Of a DNA stretch of 64,000 nucleotides, positions 10,241-18,996 are shown one piece after another. Source of the DNA: Candidatus Villigracilis saccharophilus. Lineage in GTDB: Bacteria > Chloroflexota > Anaerolineae > Anaerolineales > Villigracilaceae. The notes beneath the pieces were generated by a model. It was not told the DNA's origin. It worked only from the letters and a program-made list of their open reading frames with translations, and did not search any database. The stretch is taken from the NCBI GenBank assembly GCA_016709305.1, contig JADJNA010000053.1, forward strand, positions 1 through 64,000, written 5' to 3'. The first letter of the stretch is position 1. Each line of letters starts with the position of its first letter. Both the position numbers and the translations under genes were made by a program.

Positions 10241-10576
10241 TCACCCGCCCGCAATTTTTACTTTATACCCCATCTTCCTCAACACTTCGGCAATCTTCTC
10301 ACGGTGCTCGCCCTGAATTTCGATCACGCCATCCTTGATGGTCCCGCCTGTGCCGCAATCCTGTTTTAATTTCTTCGCCAATGTTTTCAAGTCATTTTCA
10401 GAAAGAACAAGCTTCTTCACCAGTGTCACAGCCTTTCCACCGCGCCCGTTGGATTCTCGATGCAGATACACAGTCTGCTGCTGAGACGGCAGGGAATTAT
10501 CATGGGAGGATCCGCTTTGTTTCTTACGCAGATCTCCATCTTCAGACGACCATACAGTTTTATTGTCATTTGACAT
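10241..10576 (-). CDS. SUI1/YciH-family translation initiation factor homologue
   Basis: A 111-residue protein with the eIF1/SUI1 fold. The C-terminal half reads 'VTLVKKLVLSENDLKTLAKKLKQDCGTGGTIKDGVIEIQGEHREKIAEVLRKMGYKVK', in which 'GCGG-like' and 'IEIQGEHR' stretches are the family signature. The N-terminal 35 residues are polar and probably disordered. YciH-type proteins bind the 30S subunit and influence start-codon choice. It is monocistronic, with the response regulator gene next on the same strand upstream. Confidence 0.88.
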   Translation of the reverse strand: MSNDNKTVWSSEDGDLRKKQSGSSHDNSLPSQQQTVYLHRESNGRGGKAVTLVKKLVLSENDLKTLAKKLKQDCGTGGTIKDGVIEIQGEHREKIAEVLRKMGYKVKIAGG

Positions 10577-10609
10577 AGCTTAATTATAGCGAACTATTTC
10601 CACCGCTCT

Positions 10610-11245
10610 CTACCCCAATAATCCTTTCTGCGCCGCGACGGCGACAGCGGCGGCGCGCGAATCCACCCCGTATTTTTGATAAATACTTGCAAGGTGCGCT
10701 TTGACCGTGCGTTCGGTGATTCCCAATTTAAATGCGATCTCCTTATTACGCTCGCCCCGCGCGGCGGACTGTAACACTTCAAGCTCACGCTCTGTCAGCA
10801 TAGAGTCAGTTTGGGGTGCGGAGACAGGCTTTGGCTGAGGCGCGAGTACGCGGGCAAGGATATCCGGCTTTAACAATGTTTCACCCCTTGCGGCGGCGTG
10901 GATCGCATCCAGCAAATTTTCACGGCTGGAGTCCTTGAGTAAATATCCACGCGCGCCAGATTGCAAGCCGCGAATCATCAAGTCATCTTCGTTGTAGGTG
11001 GTGAGGATGACGATGGCGATCTGCGGATGATCTTTGCGAAGATGTTCAATAGCGGTGATGCCGTCCATGCGCGGCATTTGCAGATCCATGAGGATGACAT
11101 CAGGCTTGAGTTCGGGCACAAGCCGCAGACACTCCGCGCCGTCCACAGCTTCGCCGACAACTTCAAGATCATCGGTGGTTTCGAGAATCAGCCGTAAGCC
11201 CTCACGGACAATGAGATGGTCATCGGTGATCATCACGCGGATCAT
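10610..11245 (-). CDS. NarL/LuxR-family response regulator
   Basis: A 211-residue two-component regulator. The receiver domain (1-120) has the phosphoacceptor Asp54 in 'DVILMDLQMP', acidic pair 'DDH', the Thr in 'VILTTYNED' and Lys in 'YLLKDSS'. A LuxR-type helix-turn-helix follows (150-211, 'LTERELEVLQSAARGERNKEIAFKLGITERTVKAHL'). ATG 11245 was preferred to an upstream in-frame codon because it overlaps the stop of the histidine kinase gene as TAATG. That overlap means translational coupling with its partner kinase. Its target genes are not evident. Confidence 0.93.
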   Translation of the reverse strand: MIRVMITDDHLIVREGLRLILETTDDLEVVGEAVDGAECLRLVPELKPDVILMDLQMPRMDGITAIEHLRKDHPQIAIVILTTYNEDDLMIRGLQSGARGYLLKDSSRENLLDAIHAAARGETLLKPDILARVLAPQPKPVSAPQTDSMLTERELEVLQSAARGERNKEIAFKLGITERTVKAHLASIYQKYGVDSRAAAVAVAAQKGLLG

Positions 11246-12441
11246 TACGACCTCCCCACGATGAATTGAATGCACGTGCCGCCATTATTTGATTCAATGG
11301 AAAGCGTGCCGCCTGTCAGGCGTGCGCGCTCGTGCATCCCAACCAGGCCATAACTTCCGCTTGACTTTTGATTCACATCGAAACCCTTTCCGTTGTCGCG
11401 GACTTCAAGTTCGAGGTTTTGATCTTGAAGCACCCACTTCACCTGCACTTGTGCCGCCTGTGCGTGGCGGGCGATGTTTGTCAATGATTCGCTCAGGATG
11501 TTGAGCGCATGGCTGGTCGTTTCAGAGGGTAGTTGATTTTTGTTTACAGAGATTTCCAATCCACAGGGAATTCCTGTCACCTGTGTGAAGCGCTCTATTT
11601 TCTCGCGCACTGCTTCGGTTAAGTTTGCAGGTGCGGCGCGCAGATCATCGATGGCGGCGCGGGATTCAGCAAGGGTGCTGCGGGCGCGGGTGATGGACTG
11701 CTCAACGATGGCTGATGCGCGTTCGATTCGATTCGCGCCAAGGTGCGCTTTGACCGCTTCAAGCTGCAAGACCAGTCCCGCCACGCCTTGCGCGAGCGTG
11801 TCATGCAATTCGCGCGCCATACGCTGACGTTCATTCTGCAGCGTGAGCGATTCTATTTTCGCGGCAGAGGCGGCAAGTTTGGCATTAGCGCTTTCAAGCG
11901 ACTCGGCCAGATCCACGGCTTTTTGACGCTCGGCCAATTGCTGATTTAGCACCACCATAAACAGGATGATAAAACCACCGTTGATAAGCAGGGTTGAAAA
12001 GGCAGCTCCCAGGTCGCCAGGTGCAACGAGACGAAGAAGCATCACCAATGTCACGGCAGAGTAGAACAAACCCAATTTCAAGGCACGCCATGTATTCCCC
12101 CATAAACCCAGAACCTCGCCGATGATGGAGATCATCGCAGACCCGAGAATGGTCAGGTGAATTTGCGTTCCATAAGGAATAGCCACCAACGCAACAATGA
12201 GAATGGTTTGAGCAAAATAATAAAACTCCCACCAATACTCGCTTTGGAATTGCCTCAGGTTCAGCCAATATAAACCTATATGAAGGGTGAAAAGCACTCC
12301 ACACAGGACGGCATAAAACAAGGAACCTGTGTTCCTCACATCCCGAATACAGATTACGGCAATTACCCCGAGCAGGACGGTAATAAAAATATAGAAAGGA
12401 AATCCAACAAACTGGCCTTTTTGCGAATTGGTTTGTTCCAT
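11245..12441 (-). CDS. Membrane histidine kinase, HisKA_3 (NarX/DesK type)
   Basis: About 398 residues. Five to six hydrophobic segments occupy residues 10-170, with almost no extracytoplasmic loop. A coiled coil (170-210) leads into the dimerisation box 'RMARELHDTLAQGVAGLVLQLEA', where the His is the phosphorylated residue. A GHKL ATPase domain follows with 'LNILSESLTNIARHAQA' (N box) and 'DNGKGFDVN' and 'GSYGLVGMHERARLTGG' (G boxes). DesK-like kinases of this form often sense membrane state or a bound small molecule. It is the first gene of an operon with the NarL-type regulator. The start may be 12447 or 12441. Confidence 0.92.
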   Translation of the reverse strand: MEQTNSQKGQFVGFPFYIFITVLLGVIAVICIRDVRNTGSLFYAVLCGVLFTLHIGLYWLNLRQFQSEYWWEFYYFAQTILIVALVAIPYGTQIHLTILGSAMISIIGEVLGLWGNTWRALKLGLFYSAVTLVMLLRLVAPGDLGAAFSTLLINGGFIILFMVVLNQQLAERQKAVDLAESLESANAKLAASAAKIESLTLQNERQRMARELHDTLAQGVAGLVLQLEAVKAHLGANRIERASAIVEQSITRARSTLAESRAAIDDLRAAPANLTEAVREKIERFTQVTGIPCGLEISVNKNQLPSETTSHALNILSESLTNIARHAQAAQVQVKWVLQDQNLELEVRDNGKGFDVNQKSSGSYGLVGMHERARLTGGTLSIESNNGGTCIQFIVGRS

Positions 12442-12620
12442 GTACATATTCTACCTGAGGCAGATGCACGTTCATATTGTCCGAACGGACAGTGTCCGCT
12501 TTTGCACGGAATGGCCGATGTGGAAAGCAGTGCGGGCCCATACAATGAAAATATATCGACCACAGATCACGGTCAACTATCTACCGTCAATCATCAATCT
12601 TCCAAATACAGGAGACCTTC

Positions 12621-14084
12621 ATGAACAGGAAATATCTCTACCTCGCAATCATCTTCATCCTCGGCTTATTCATCGGCGGCAAGTGGAACATCCCGCTCGC
12701 GGCTTGGATCGTGCCCATCTTCGGCATCCGCTTCTTCCGCGACAGCGACAAGGCTGGGCGCGACTTCCTTTTGCTTTGGCTCGTGTCTGCCGTCTCCACC
12801 GTCATTTCATGGCAGGGCGCAACTTTCATATCCAAAATCCATCCTCTGGCTGAAGCGGGTTTCTTTCTGCTCATGGCTCCCATCGGTCTGCTTCCCTACG
12901 TCATCGACCGTATGTACCATCGCCGCTTCGGCTCCTCCGCGTGGCTGACGCTTGTGTATCCAATCGCCGCCACCGCCATGGATTTCTTCTCGGCCAGCGG
13001 GAGTCCGTTCGGGACATTTGGCGCGGGCGCGTATTCCCAGCGGGATTTTCTCACGGTTATGCAAATCGCTTCCATCACCGGATTGTGGGGTATCACATTC
13101 GTCGCCAGCTGGTTTGCGAGTTTGACAAACCAGCTCTGGGAAAGCGGATTCAAATTCACACCCCTTTCGCTGACTTTCGCGGGGATAGTCGCTCTGATCC
13201 TTGGTCTTGGATTTGGGCGGATTCTGCTCCCATCCCAACCAAAACAAACCGCCCAGATCGCTGGTTTCTCACTTCCAAACGGAAAACTGCAAGAGGCGTT
13301 GAATCAACTTCAGGCGAAGGATGAAGCGGGCTTTCGTCAAACAGCGCAAGAATTACACGCGCAGGAATTGGATCAAATCCGTTCATTCGCGCAAAGCGGA
13401 GCGGATATCATTGTCTTGCAGGAAGGCGCGGGCCTGGGCTATACCGATCAGATCGAAAAGTTATTGGCTGAAGCTTCGGTAATGGCGAAGGAAGAAAATA
13501 TCTACATCGTTTTGCCTACTTTCGATTTTGAAAAAAAGCCGGCTGAGAATATTGTTCATATTATCGCCCCGAACGACGGCATCGTGTTGGAGCATGTCAA
13601 GTATGGCGGCAATCAATTTGAAGGCTCACTGGCAGGCAATGGGACTTTACAAACTGTGGATACTCCCCATGGAAAACTCAGCGCAGTGATCTGTTGGGAT
13701 GCCGACTTTCCTGCAGTGATCAAACAAGCTGGCGAAAAAAATGTAGATTTGATGTTCGTGCCATCCAATGACTGGCTTGAAGTCAAAGACATTCATACTG
13801 GCATGGCCACCTTTCGCGCCGTCGAGAACGGCCTGTCCATCTTCCGCCAGACAGGTCAGGGGGTATCGTCGGTGACAGATGCCTATGGGCGTCAGATCAA
13901 CCGCGTGGATATGTTCACAGAGAATGCAATTGGATTTACAGGGATTCAAAATGTGAAAACTCCGATCGGCTCAGTGGATACGCTTTATATTTTGATCGGT
14001 GATGGGTTCGGCTGGGCAATGCAGATCGGGCTTCTGGTTTTGCTGGCGATCTTGTGTTTGAACCGAAAAAAGAAACCTGCATAA
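12621..14084 (+). CDS. Lnt-like membrane protein with nitrilase domain
   Basis: A 487-residue protein shaped like apolipoprotein N-acyltransferase. The first 200 residues hold about six transmembrane helices, then a carbon-nitrogen hydrolase (nitrilase) domain, and one final helix at about 462-482. The nitrilase triad can be placed: Glu268 in 'LQEGAG', Lys327 in 'HVKYGGN', and Cys358 in 'VICWDADFP'. Lnt transfers a third acyl chain to lipoproteins; its sequence is low in similarity here, so a different amide-forming role is possible. 'GGAGACCTTC' precedes ATG 12621. It would suit a genome rich in lipoproteins, of which this window has at least five. Confidence 0.8.
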   Translation: MNRKYLYLAIIFILGLFIGGKWNIPLAAWIVPIFGIRFFRDSDKAGRDFLLLWLVSAVSTVISWQGATFISKIHPLAEAGFFLLMAPIGLLPYVIDRMYHRRFGSSAWLTLVYPIAATAMDFFSASGSPFGTFGAGAYSQRDFLTVMQIASITGLWGITFVASWFASLTNQLWESGFKFTPLSLTFAGIVALILGLGFGRILLPSQPKQTAQIAGFSLPNGKLQEALNQLQAKDEAGFRQTAQELHAQELDQIRSFAQSGADIIVLQEGAGLGYTDQIEKLLAEASVMAKEENIYIVLPTFDFEKKPAENIVHIIAPNDGIVLEHVKYGGNQFEGSLAGNGTLQTVDTPHGKLSAVICWDADFPAVIKQAGEKNVDLMFVPSNDWLEVKDIHTGMATFRAVENGLSIFRQTGQGVSSVTDAYGRQINRVDMFTENAIGFTGIQNVKTPIGSVDTLYILIGDGFGWAMQIGLLVLLAILCLNRKKKPA

Positions 14085-14113
14085 AATTATCCCCTAACAC
14101 TGTTTCCAAAAAG

Positions 14114-14143
14114 GAAAACGCGTTCCATCTGGAACGCGTTTTC
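14114..14143. terminator. Bidirectional terminator
   Basis: Stem GAAAACGCGTTCC / GGAACGCGTTTTC with a 4-base loop, between the convergent Lnt-like gene and tRNA-Ser(GCU); T-rich on both strands. Confidence 0.85.
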
Positions 14144-14147
14144 TTAA

Positions 14148-14238
14148 TGGCGGGAGGGCGGGATTCGAACCCGCGACCGGTTTTAAAGCCGGCACTCACT
14201 TAGCAGGCGAGCCCATTCAGCCACTCTGGCACCTCCCC
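14148..14238 (-). tRNA. tRNA-Ser (anticodon GCU)
   Basis: Class II tRNA with a long variable arm. On the minus strand the 5' acceptor strand is GGGGAGG, the anticodon loop is CTGCTAA (anticodon GCU, closed by CTCGC/GTGAG), the T-loop is TTCGAAT within GCGGG/CCCGC, and CCA is encoded. The 3' acceptor strand reads CCTCCC then G-CCA, one C short of full pairing with GGGGAGG. That looks like a homopolymer deletion. Confidence 0.92.
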
Positions 14239-14321
14239 ATTTTTTTGTAGTAGCGACTTCTTACATTCGGCCAGTCGCACAGGGACAGTTGCTAAAGCTG
14301 TCACTACGGATAAGATCAGCC

Positions 14322-14409
14322 TGGCGGAGGGGGTGGGATTCGAACCCACGTTGGTGTGACCCAAACATGTTTTCAAGACATGCGCCTTCAGCCGCTCGGC
14401 CACCCCTCC
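14322..14409 (-). tRNA. tRNA-Ser (anticodon UGA)
   Basis: Class II tRNA with a perfect acceptor stem (GGAGGGG with CCCCTCC), anticodon loop CTTGAAA (anticodon UGA) closed by CATGT/ACATG, a long variable arm, T-loop TTCGAAT within GTGGG/CCCAC, and encoded CCA. It lies about 85 bases upstream of the second tRNA-Ser on the same strand, so the two may be co-transcribed. Confidence 0.95.
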
Positions 14410-14734
14410 AGGCGAAAGCGATTTTACCATATATCAAAACTGCCCGAGAAAAAGAAGTGGTTAAATGTTCGCATGGCGGCTTACAACCGCCAAACAACCC
14501 AACAAAACATGACATGACAGGAAGATTAGCTTCTTTTAGCGGATATAAAACAATTGAGTTTTCACGACCGCTTTTCAGTTACACCTCTCTTGATAAGATA
14601 TTCCCAAATTTTGAGCGCCGCCCTGCACAAAAAATTTACACTGGATTTACCCGCCATTTGAGATAATGGATGTAGAATTGAAATAACCACGCAATATAAT
14701 TTCGGGAATCCTCTGGAAAGGAGGAAAAAAAGAC
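14410..14734. other. Intergenic region between tRNA-Ser and first Flp pilin
   Basis: No gene found. The right end holds the ribosome-binding site 'AAAGGAGG' at about 14717-14724 for the first pilin. The left end must hold the promoter of the two tRNA genes on the minus strand. Confidence 0.6.
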
Positions 14735-14890
14735 ATGTTGTTCTCATCCAAAGAAAAAGGTCAGGGTCTTGTTGAGTATGCTTTAATTCTTGTTTTAGTA
14801 GCCATTGTTGTCATTGCGGCCTTGCTGATCCTGGGACCGATGATCGGCAATGTTTTCAGCAAGATCAACTCCAGCCTCTCCACCTCATGA
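14735..14890 (+). CDS. Flp/Fap-type pilin subunit (copy 1)
   Basis: A 51-residue class III (Flp) pilin. A short basic leader 'MLFSSKEKGQG' is followed by 'LVEYALILVLVAIVVIAAL', with Glu-Tyr just after the processing site as expected for Flp pilins, and a hydrophobic helix that packs into the fibre. It is assembled by a TadA-type machine after TadV-like prepilin processing; none of those genes is in this window. 'GGAAAGGAGG' upstream is a strong ribosome-binding site. A near-identical copy follows 240 bases later. Confidence 0.9.
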   Translation: MLFSSKEKGQGLVEYALILVLVAIVVIAALLILGPMIGNVFSKINSSLSTS

Positions 14891-15130
14891 TATTTTTGTA
14901 ACAAATGCCGTATATCACAGGAATAGCCGTTGATGTATTTTTCTGTATTACGGCATTTTATTTTTAATGCCAATTTCTTGATACGCAAGATTTTCTTTCG
15001 TTTTCGAAAGGTTAACATAATTGTTAAGAAATGTGTCATTGGGCACTTGTTTTTTTTGGGGGGTATTGTACAATAGAAACATCTCAGGAGACCTTTCTGA
15101 GAAATCCAAAAGAAAGGAGAATATTTTCCC

Positions 15131-15286
15131 ATGTTATTTTCACCCAAAGAAAAAGGTCAGGGTCTTGTTGAATATGCGCTGATTCTTGTTTTGGTAGCTA
15201 TTGTCGTTATTGCGGCTTTGATGATCTTAGGCCCGATTATCGGCAACGTGTTCAGCAAAATCAACACCAGCCTTAGCGCTGTCTAA
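15131..15286 (+). CDS. Flp/Fap-type pilin subunit (copy 2)
   Basis: A 51-residue paralogue of the preceding pilin, differing mainly in the leader ('MLFSPKEKGQG'), the helix end ('LMILGPIIGNVF') and the tail ('INTSLSAV'). The Glu-Tyr pair after the processing site is kept. 'AAAGGAGAA' lies just upstream of ATG 15131. The gap between the copies holds its own A/T-rich promoter-like sequence (a 'TTGTACAAT' at about 15066), so the two could be expressed separately. Confidence 0.9.
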   Translation: MLFSPKEKGQGLVEYALILVLVAIVVIAALMILGPIIGNVFSKINTSLSAV

Positions 15287-15300
15287 TTTACTCTGATCTC

Positions 15301-15340
15301 ACGAAAAAAGCCCTGTCTAATGACAGGGCTTTTTTTCGTG
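15301..15340. terminator. Terminator after Flp pilin 2 (bidirectional)
   Basis: ACGAAAAAAGCCCTGTC paired with GACAGGGCTTTTTTTCGT, loop TAAT; serves the pilin on the plus strand and the convergent MFS gene on the minus strand. Confidence 0.9.
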
Positions 15341-15357
15341 TACTTAATAAGAATTTA

Positions 15358-16502
15358 TCATCCTTTTTGCATTCGGCGCAGCGCCAGAATCGCGACCAGG
15401 TTAAAGACCACAGCCGCCAGAGACACGAATACAAAGCCAAAGCGCTGATAAATGATCGCCGCCAGAAACGCGCCCAAGGCGCGTCCGATTGAATGCCCGG
15501 TCACATTTAAGGAGAGCATCGTAGCGCGCGCTGTTGGGATCAGCTCGGTCATTAGGGGAATATGACTGACCATAACATACTCAAAGGTAATGTAGAACAG
15601 AAATAACCCGATCAGCGCACCGGTTTGAGTTTGACCGATGATCGGGAGCAGGATGGATGCCAGGGCGTTGCCGACCAGCCCAAGGGTCAGAGCGAGCGGT
15701 TTGCCGAGTCTGTCTGTGGTGAAGGCGACCAATCCCTCTCCGCTTAATTCTGAAATCCCGATCACAGCGGATGCCCCAGCCAAAGCAGCGATCTTCAATC
15801 CAAAAGAATTTTCGAGCCAGACCCCAAAGATCACATTAACCAGTTCATTCCCGGCGCTGGCCCATAAGGCAATTGAAACACCTGCGAGTGCGGGTTTGGA
15901 TGAAAACACGGCAAGATACCCTCCCCGCGAATCCGCCGTCAGTTCGTGATGCGGGTCTGCCTGCGGGACAATCCGCCAGATCGTTATGAAGACGAGAAGT
16001 CCCAGCACCGCCAGTACTGGAAATGGCGCAGACCAGCCAAACTTTGCGATAAGAAAACCCATCGCTGGCACGCCGACAATAAACGACATCGACCAGGCCA
16101 CTTCTGTCACGGCCAGGGCGGTGCCGCGCTGTGTATAGGAATGCGGTCACCGAAGTATGCCTGCATGGATGGGTCAAACATGTATTTCCCCAATACGGCC
16201 AGAACGAGCGCTGCAGCCAGGGTCCAGATTGATGGATGGATGGCAACCAGACCAACGCCCAAAGTGAAAATAAGCGCGCCCAGCAGCATGCCAAATTTAC
16301 GCCCGCGCCGGTCTGCGATCGGAGCGAACAACGGACTGGTCACTCCGATGAGCGAGCGAACAGTCATTAAAAGCGACATGGTTGAAATATCGACGCCAAG
16401 CCCGCGCGCAAAGATAGGCAGAAAAGGATACACCATCCTGTGTGCTGTATTCAGGATGGTGCGCAGGAGCATGAAGACGATCAGTTGAAAGCGTATTCGC
16501 AA
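15358..16502 (-). CDS. MFS transporter (frameshifted)
   Basis: Two overlapping frames join into one major facilitator of about 380 residues. The N-terminal piece (16502-16107) has 'RMVYPFLPIFARGLGVD' and the inter-helix motif 'PLFAPIADRRGRKFGM', typical of MFS loop 2-3. The frame slips near 16130 ('DRIP|YTQRGTALA'), and the rest runs to 15358 with seven more helices. Substrate is unknown; drug or sugar efflux are both possible. The only start for the first frame is TTG 16502, directly after the upstream membrane protein gene (5-base gap), so the two are likely co-transcribed. Confidence 0.85.
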
Positions 16503-16507
16503 TCTGA

Positions 16508-17119
16508 TTATTCTTTAGCGGGCCGCAAGCCAAGGAAAAAGCGCGTCAGGAAATACCCGGCGATCCATGCGAGGATGTTCAAGCCTACGAAAAAAAGTAT
16601 GATATTCCACAGGCCTGAATTAAAAATGGGGGATGGCGGCGGGTGCATCACATTTTGAGCAGTCGCAAAGACCACGCGCAATGTGATGATGTATAGAATA
16701 TTCCCAAAAGATGTGAGCCATGAGATATTGAAAAGCCACAGACCGAGCTGGAGTAAAACCCCCGTCACTGCAAACATGATGGCAAGGCGATAACGCGGCT
16801 CGGCAAGAAATAGTCCGTTCCAGTTGGATTGCATCGCCCAAAGGGAAAGGGGAAGATAGGTCAGCCAGAAAATAATGCCTGTGCGGCCGAGCGCGGCAGA
16901 CCATGCGTGCAGAATTTCCTTTCGCAGAATCAGGGCAAAAAAACCCGCGAGCGCGGCGGCGATAAATGCGGCTTCGGCCGCCAATACCCATGCGCCATGC
17001 AGATAAACGATCTTAACATTCGCACCCAGCGATTTTTCTTCCGGGCCAAAGAAGGCCAGCATTGCAAGCAGAATAATGGTAAGGAAAAAAAAGAAAAGGG
17101 GTGATTTATTTTTTTCCAT
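16508..17119 (-). CDS. Polytopic membrane protein, unknown function
   Basis: A 203-residue protein with six predicted transmembrane helices, ending in a basic tail. 'VKIVYLHGAWVLAAEAAF' after helix 1 recalls the start of CcmC/CcsA-type cytochrome c assembly proteins, but the tryptophan-rich heme-handling motif of those families is absent, so I do not assign it. It precedes the MFS transporter with a 5-base gap. Upstream of ATG 17119 there is no strong ribosome-binding site. Confidence 0.65.
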   Translation of the reverse strand: MEKNKSPLFFFFLTIILLAMLAFFGPEEKSLGANVKIVYLHGAWVLAAEAAFIAAALAGFFALILRKEILHAWSAALGRTGIIFWLTYLPLSLWAMQSNWNGLFLAEPRYRLAIMFAVTGVLLQLGLWLFNISWLTSFGNILYIITLRVVFATAQNVMHPPPSPIFNSGLWNIILFFVGLNILAWIAGYFLTRFFLGLRPAKE

Positions 17120-17218
17120 TGTGAAAATTTTTCTCCATCAAAAAATTATTGCCGTCTTATATTTTTTTCAGATCACGAATCGCGCTGTGTTTTTTGATCC
17201 AACGCTTTCGAGCGCGCG

Positions 17219-17947
17219 TTACTCTCCGCCATGATTTGAATTCGTACTCGTCGTGAAGAGGTCATCGATCAAGTTACGCAACGGTGACAGGATCCCAATG
17301 TGAGCCAGCATCAATGCCGAGATCGAGACCATGACGCCCAGGATCGCAAAATCCCCAAACAGCATCCACCCATTCGGGTTGGCGACAAAGACATATCGAG
17401 CGATGATCACAAATAGTTGCAGTACACTGATCACAAGCAAAGGGATGGCGAAGGAGCGAAGTTCATGGTCTTCCACCATCAGGTGCAGGCAGATCAAAAC
17501 GAATAACCCGCCCAACAACATGAATAAATAAGCCCAGAAGTGCAAGGCGTCATAATTTTGAAGGAATAGCTTTTGAATAACCTTTATGTAAAGAAGGCTG
17601 ACGGCGACAAGGCATCCCCAGGCGTACATCTGAATCACAATGGGGTAAACCAGATTGCCAAAAACGCGAATACTGACCAGGCCGAAGACCCAGCCAAAGA
17701 AAAATGCAAATCCAAGCACAATCAACTTGACCAATAATCCATCAAGGCTGCCGGCGAGCCCGTCATCAAATATGTCTAGGATAAATCTCGTTGCGCCAAG
17801 CATGGACAAAGTCAGCGCGGCCAGGCTAACAAGCATGGTAATAATGCTAAGCATCCCGCGAATATCAATGATCTTTTTACGCGGTGGTTTGGCGGGCGGT
17901 ATATAAAACGGGGGGACTTTAGGGAATGGTTCTTGTGGTTTCGTCAT
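17219..17947 (-). CDS. Membrane protein with proline-rich N-terminus
   Basis: About 242 residues. The start at 17947 ('MTKPQEPFPKVPPFYIPPAKPPRKK' region) is chosen because 'GGAAGA' lies upstream. The first 30 residues are proline- and lysine-rich and cytoplasmic; six hydrophobic helices follow, with a short Ser/Asn-rich tail. No enzymatic motif is seen. It sits between the methyltransferase gene and another membrane protein on the same strand, each separated by short gaps. Confidence 0.65.
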   Translation of the reverse strand: MTKPQEPFPKVPPFYIPPAKPPRKKIIDIRGMLSIITMLVSLAALTLSMLGATRFILDIFDDGLAGSLDGLLVKLIVLGFAFFFGWVFGLVSIRVFGNLVYPIVIQMYAWGCLVAVSLLYIKVIQKLFLQNYDALHFWAYLFMLLGGLFVLICLHLMVEDHELRSFAIPLLVISVLQLFVIIARYVFVANPNGWMLFGDFAILGVMVSISALMLAHIGILSPLRNLIDDLFTTSTNSNHGGE

Positions 17948-17988
17948 GTAAATATCTTCCAACCCATACACACTGAACTTCGTGAATT

Positions 17989-18891
17989 CTACTTCATCCG
18001 CTCACGAAAATCATAAATACCATTTTCCACAGACCAATTCGACTCGCAGATCGGGCAATGCAAATGACCGCTATTTTGCTCAAGCTTTTCGCCTTCACAA
18101 TCAGGACATTTGAAAAGATCGATCACACTTAACGAGGCCGACTCAGCGCGGCTGTCACTTTTGTTTTTTGCCTTCACAAACACACTGGGCGTGAATTGCC
18201 AATACTTGCCTGTAGGCTGAAAAAATCCATCCAAGGCGGCGAGCAGCCTGGCGGGAACGATGCGTTTTAACAAACCCAGCCGAAAATGCGAAACGGTGAG
18301 CGTCTTCTCAATCGAAAACCCCAACTCTCCCAGCCAATTGCGGATCGCTCTCGGATGAAAATCAAAATTCAATTTTACAAACTCGACCGGCTCAAGCGTA
18401 AATGGATTCCATTTCTGCCTGCCAAGCAGATAACGCAAAATGGATTTGAGATTGAGCTTATTGGCAAATTCAAGAATGAAGATCGCGTTCGGACGAAGAA
18501 CTTTCTGTATCTGCCTGAGGGCTTTGGGCGCATCCGCCATATGATGCAGAGCGCGGATCATGGTGGCGGCGTCAAATTGACCGTCACGGAAAGGGAGGCG
18601 GTAAATATCCGCGGCAACATAGATATATTGATCGGAGCAGCCAAGTTTTTCCTGAGCCTGGATCAATTGCGTGGTCGAATAATCAAGCAGGACAATGCGC
18701 TCAAAACCAGAGTAGCGCGGCGTATTGCGGCCGGCGCCGGCACCCAGCTCAAGCATGAGATTTCCGCTTGCGGGGAGCATTCTTTTGAGCGCAATCGCTT
18801 CGGCACGGTCTTCATATTCACGCCCGCCCTGCTCCCAAAAAGATCGCTGATAATCAGAGCCTTCATAATTACAAACTGGAGGAGTGGTCAT
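17989..18891 (-). CDS. Class I SAM-dependent methyltransferase with C-terminal zinc ribbon
   Basis: A 300-residue protein. The methyltransferase part (1-180) has 'LMLELGAGAGRNTPRYSGF' (SAM-binding motif I), 'VAADIYRLPFRDGQFDAATMIRALHHM' (motifs II-III) and 'QIQKVLRPNAIFILEFANK'. The last 40 residues form a Trm112-like zinc ribbon with two pairs, 'CPDC' and 'CPIC'. Related proteins methylate ubiquinone-type or lipid substrates, but the substrate here cannot be told. Four copies of the 8-base unit AAGAAGAC lie directly before ATG 18891 in the place of the ribosome-binding site. Confidence 0.85.
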   Translation of the reverse strand: MTTPPVCNYEGSDYQRSFWEQGGREYEDRAEAIALKRMLPASGNLMLELGAGAGRNTPRYSGFERIVLLDYSTTQLIQAQEKLGCSDQYIYVAADIYRLPFRDGQFDAATMIRALHHMADAPKALRQIQKVLRPNAIFILEFANKLNLKSILRYLLGRQKWNPFTLEPVEFVKLNFDFHPRAIRNWLGELGFSIEKTLTVSHFRLGLLKRIVPARLLAALDGFFQPTGKYWQFTPSVFVKAKNKSDSRAESASLSVIDLFKCPDCEGEKLEQNSGHLHCPICESNWSVENGIYDFRERMK

Positions 18892-18894
18892 ATA

Positions 18895-18926
18895 GTCTTC
18901 TTGTCTTCTTGTCTTCTTGTCTTCTT
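18895..18926 (-). repeat. 8-bp tandem repeat at the start of the methyltransferase gene
   Basis: Four perfect tandem copies of GTCTTCTT on the plus strand (AAGAAGAC on the coding strand) end four bases before the start codon of the methyltransferase gene. The A/G-rich unit may act as a weak Shine-Dalgarno sequence. Confidence 0.9.
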
Positions 18927-18938
18927 ATCAAAAGGAAA

Positions 18939-18973
18939 GTCGGATAGACGGAAATTGTACCCGACTATCCGAC
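18939..18973 (-). terminator. Probable terminator after UDP-glucose dehydrogenase
   Basis: Nine-base inverted repeat GTCGGATAG / CTATCCGAC, followed on the minus strand by TTTCCTTTTG. It lies 24 bases beyond the ugd stop. Confidence 0.65.
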
Positions 18974-18996
18974 CTGATCATTAATTGGTCAAAAGG

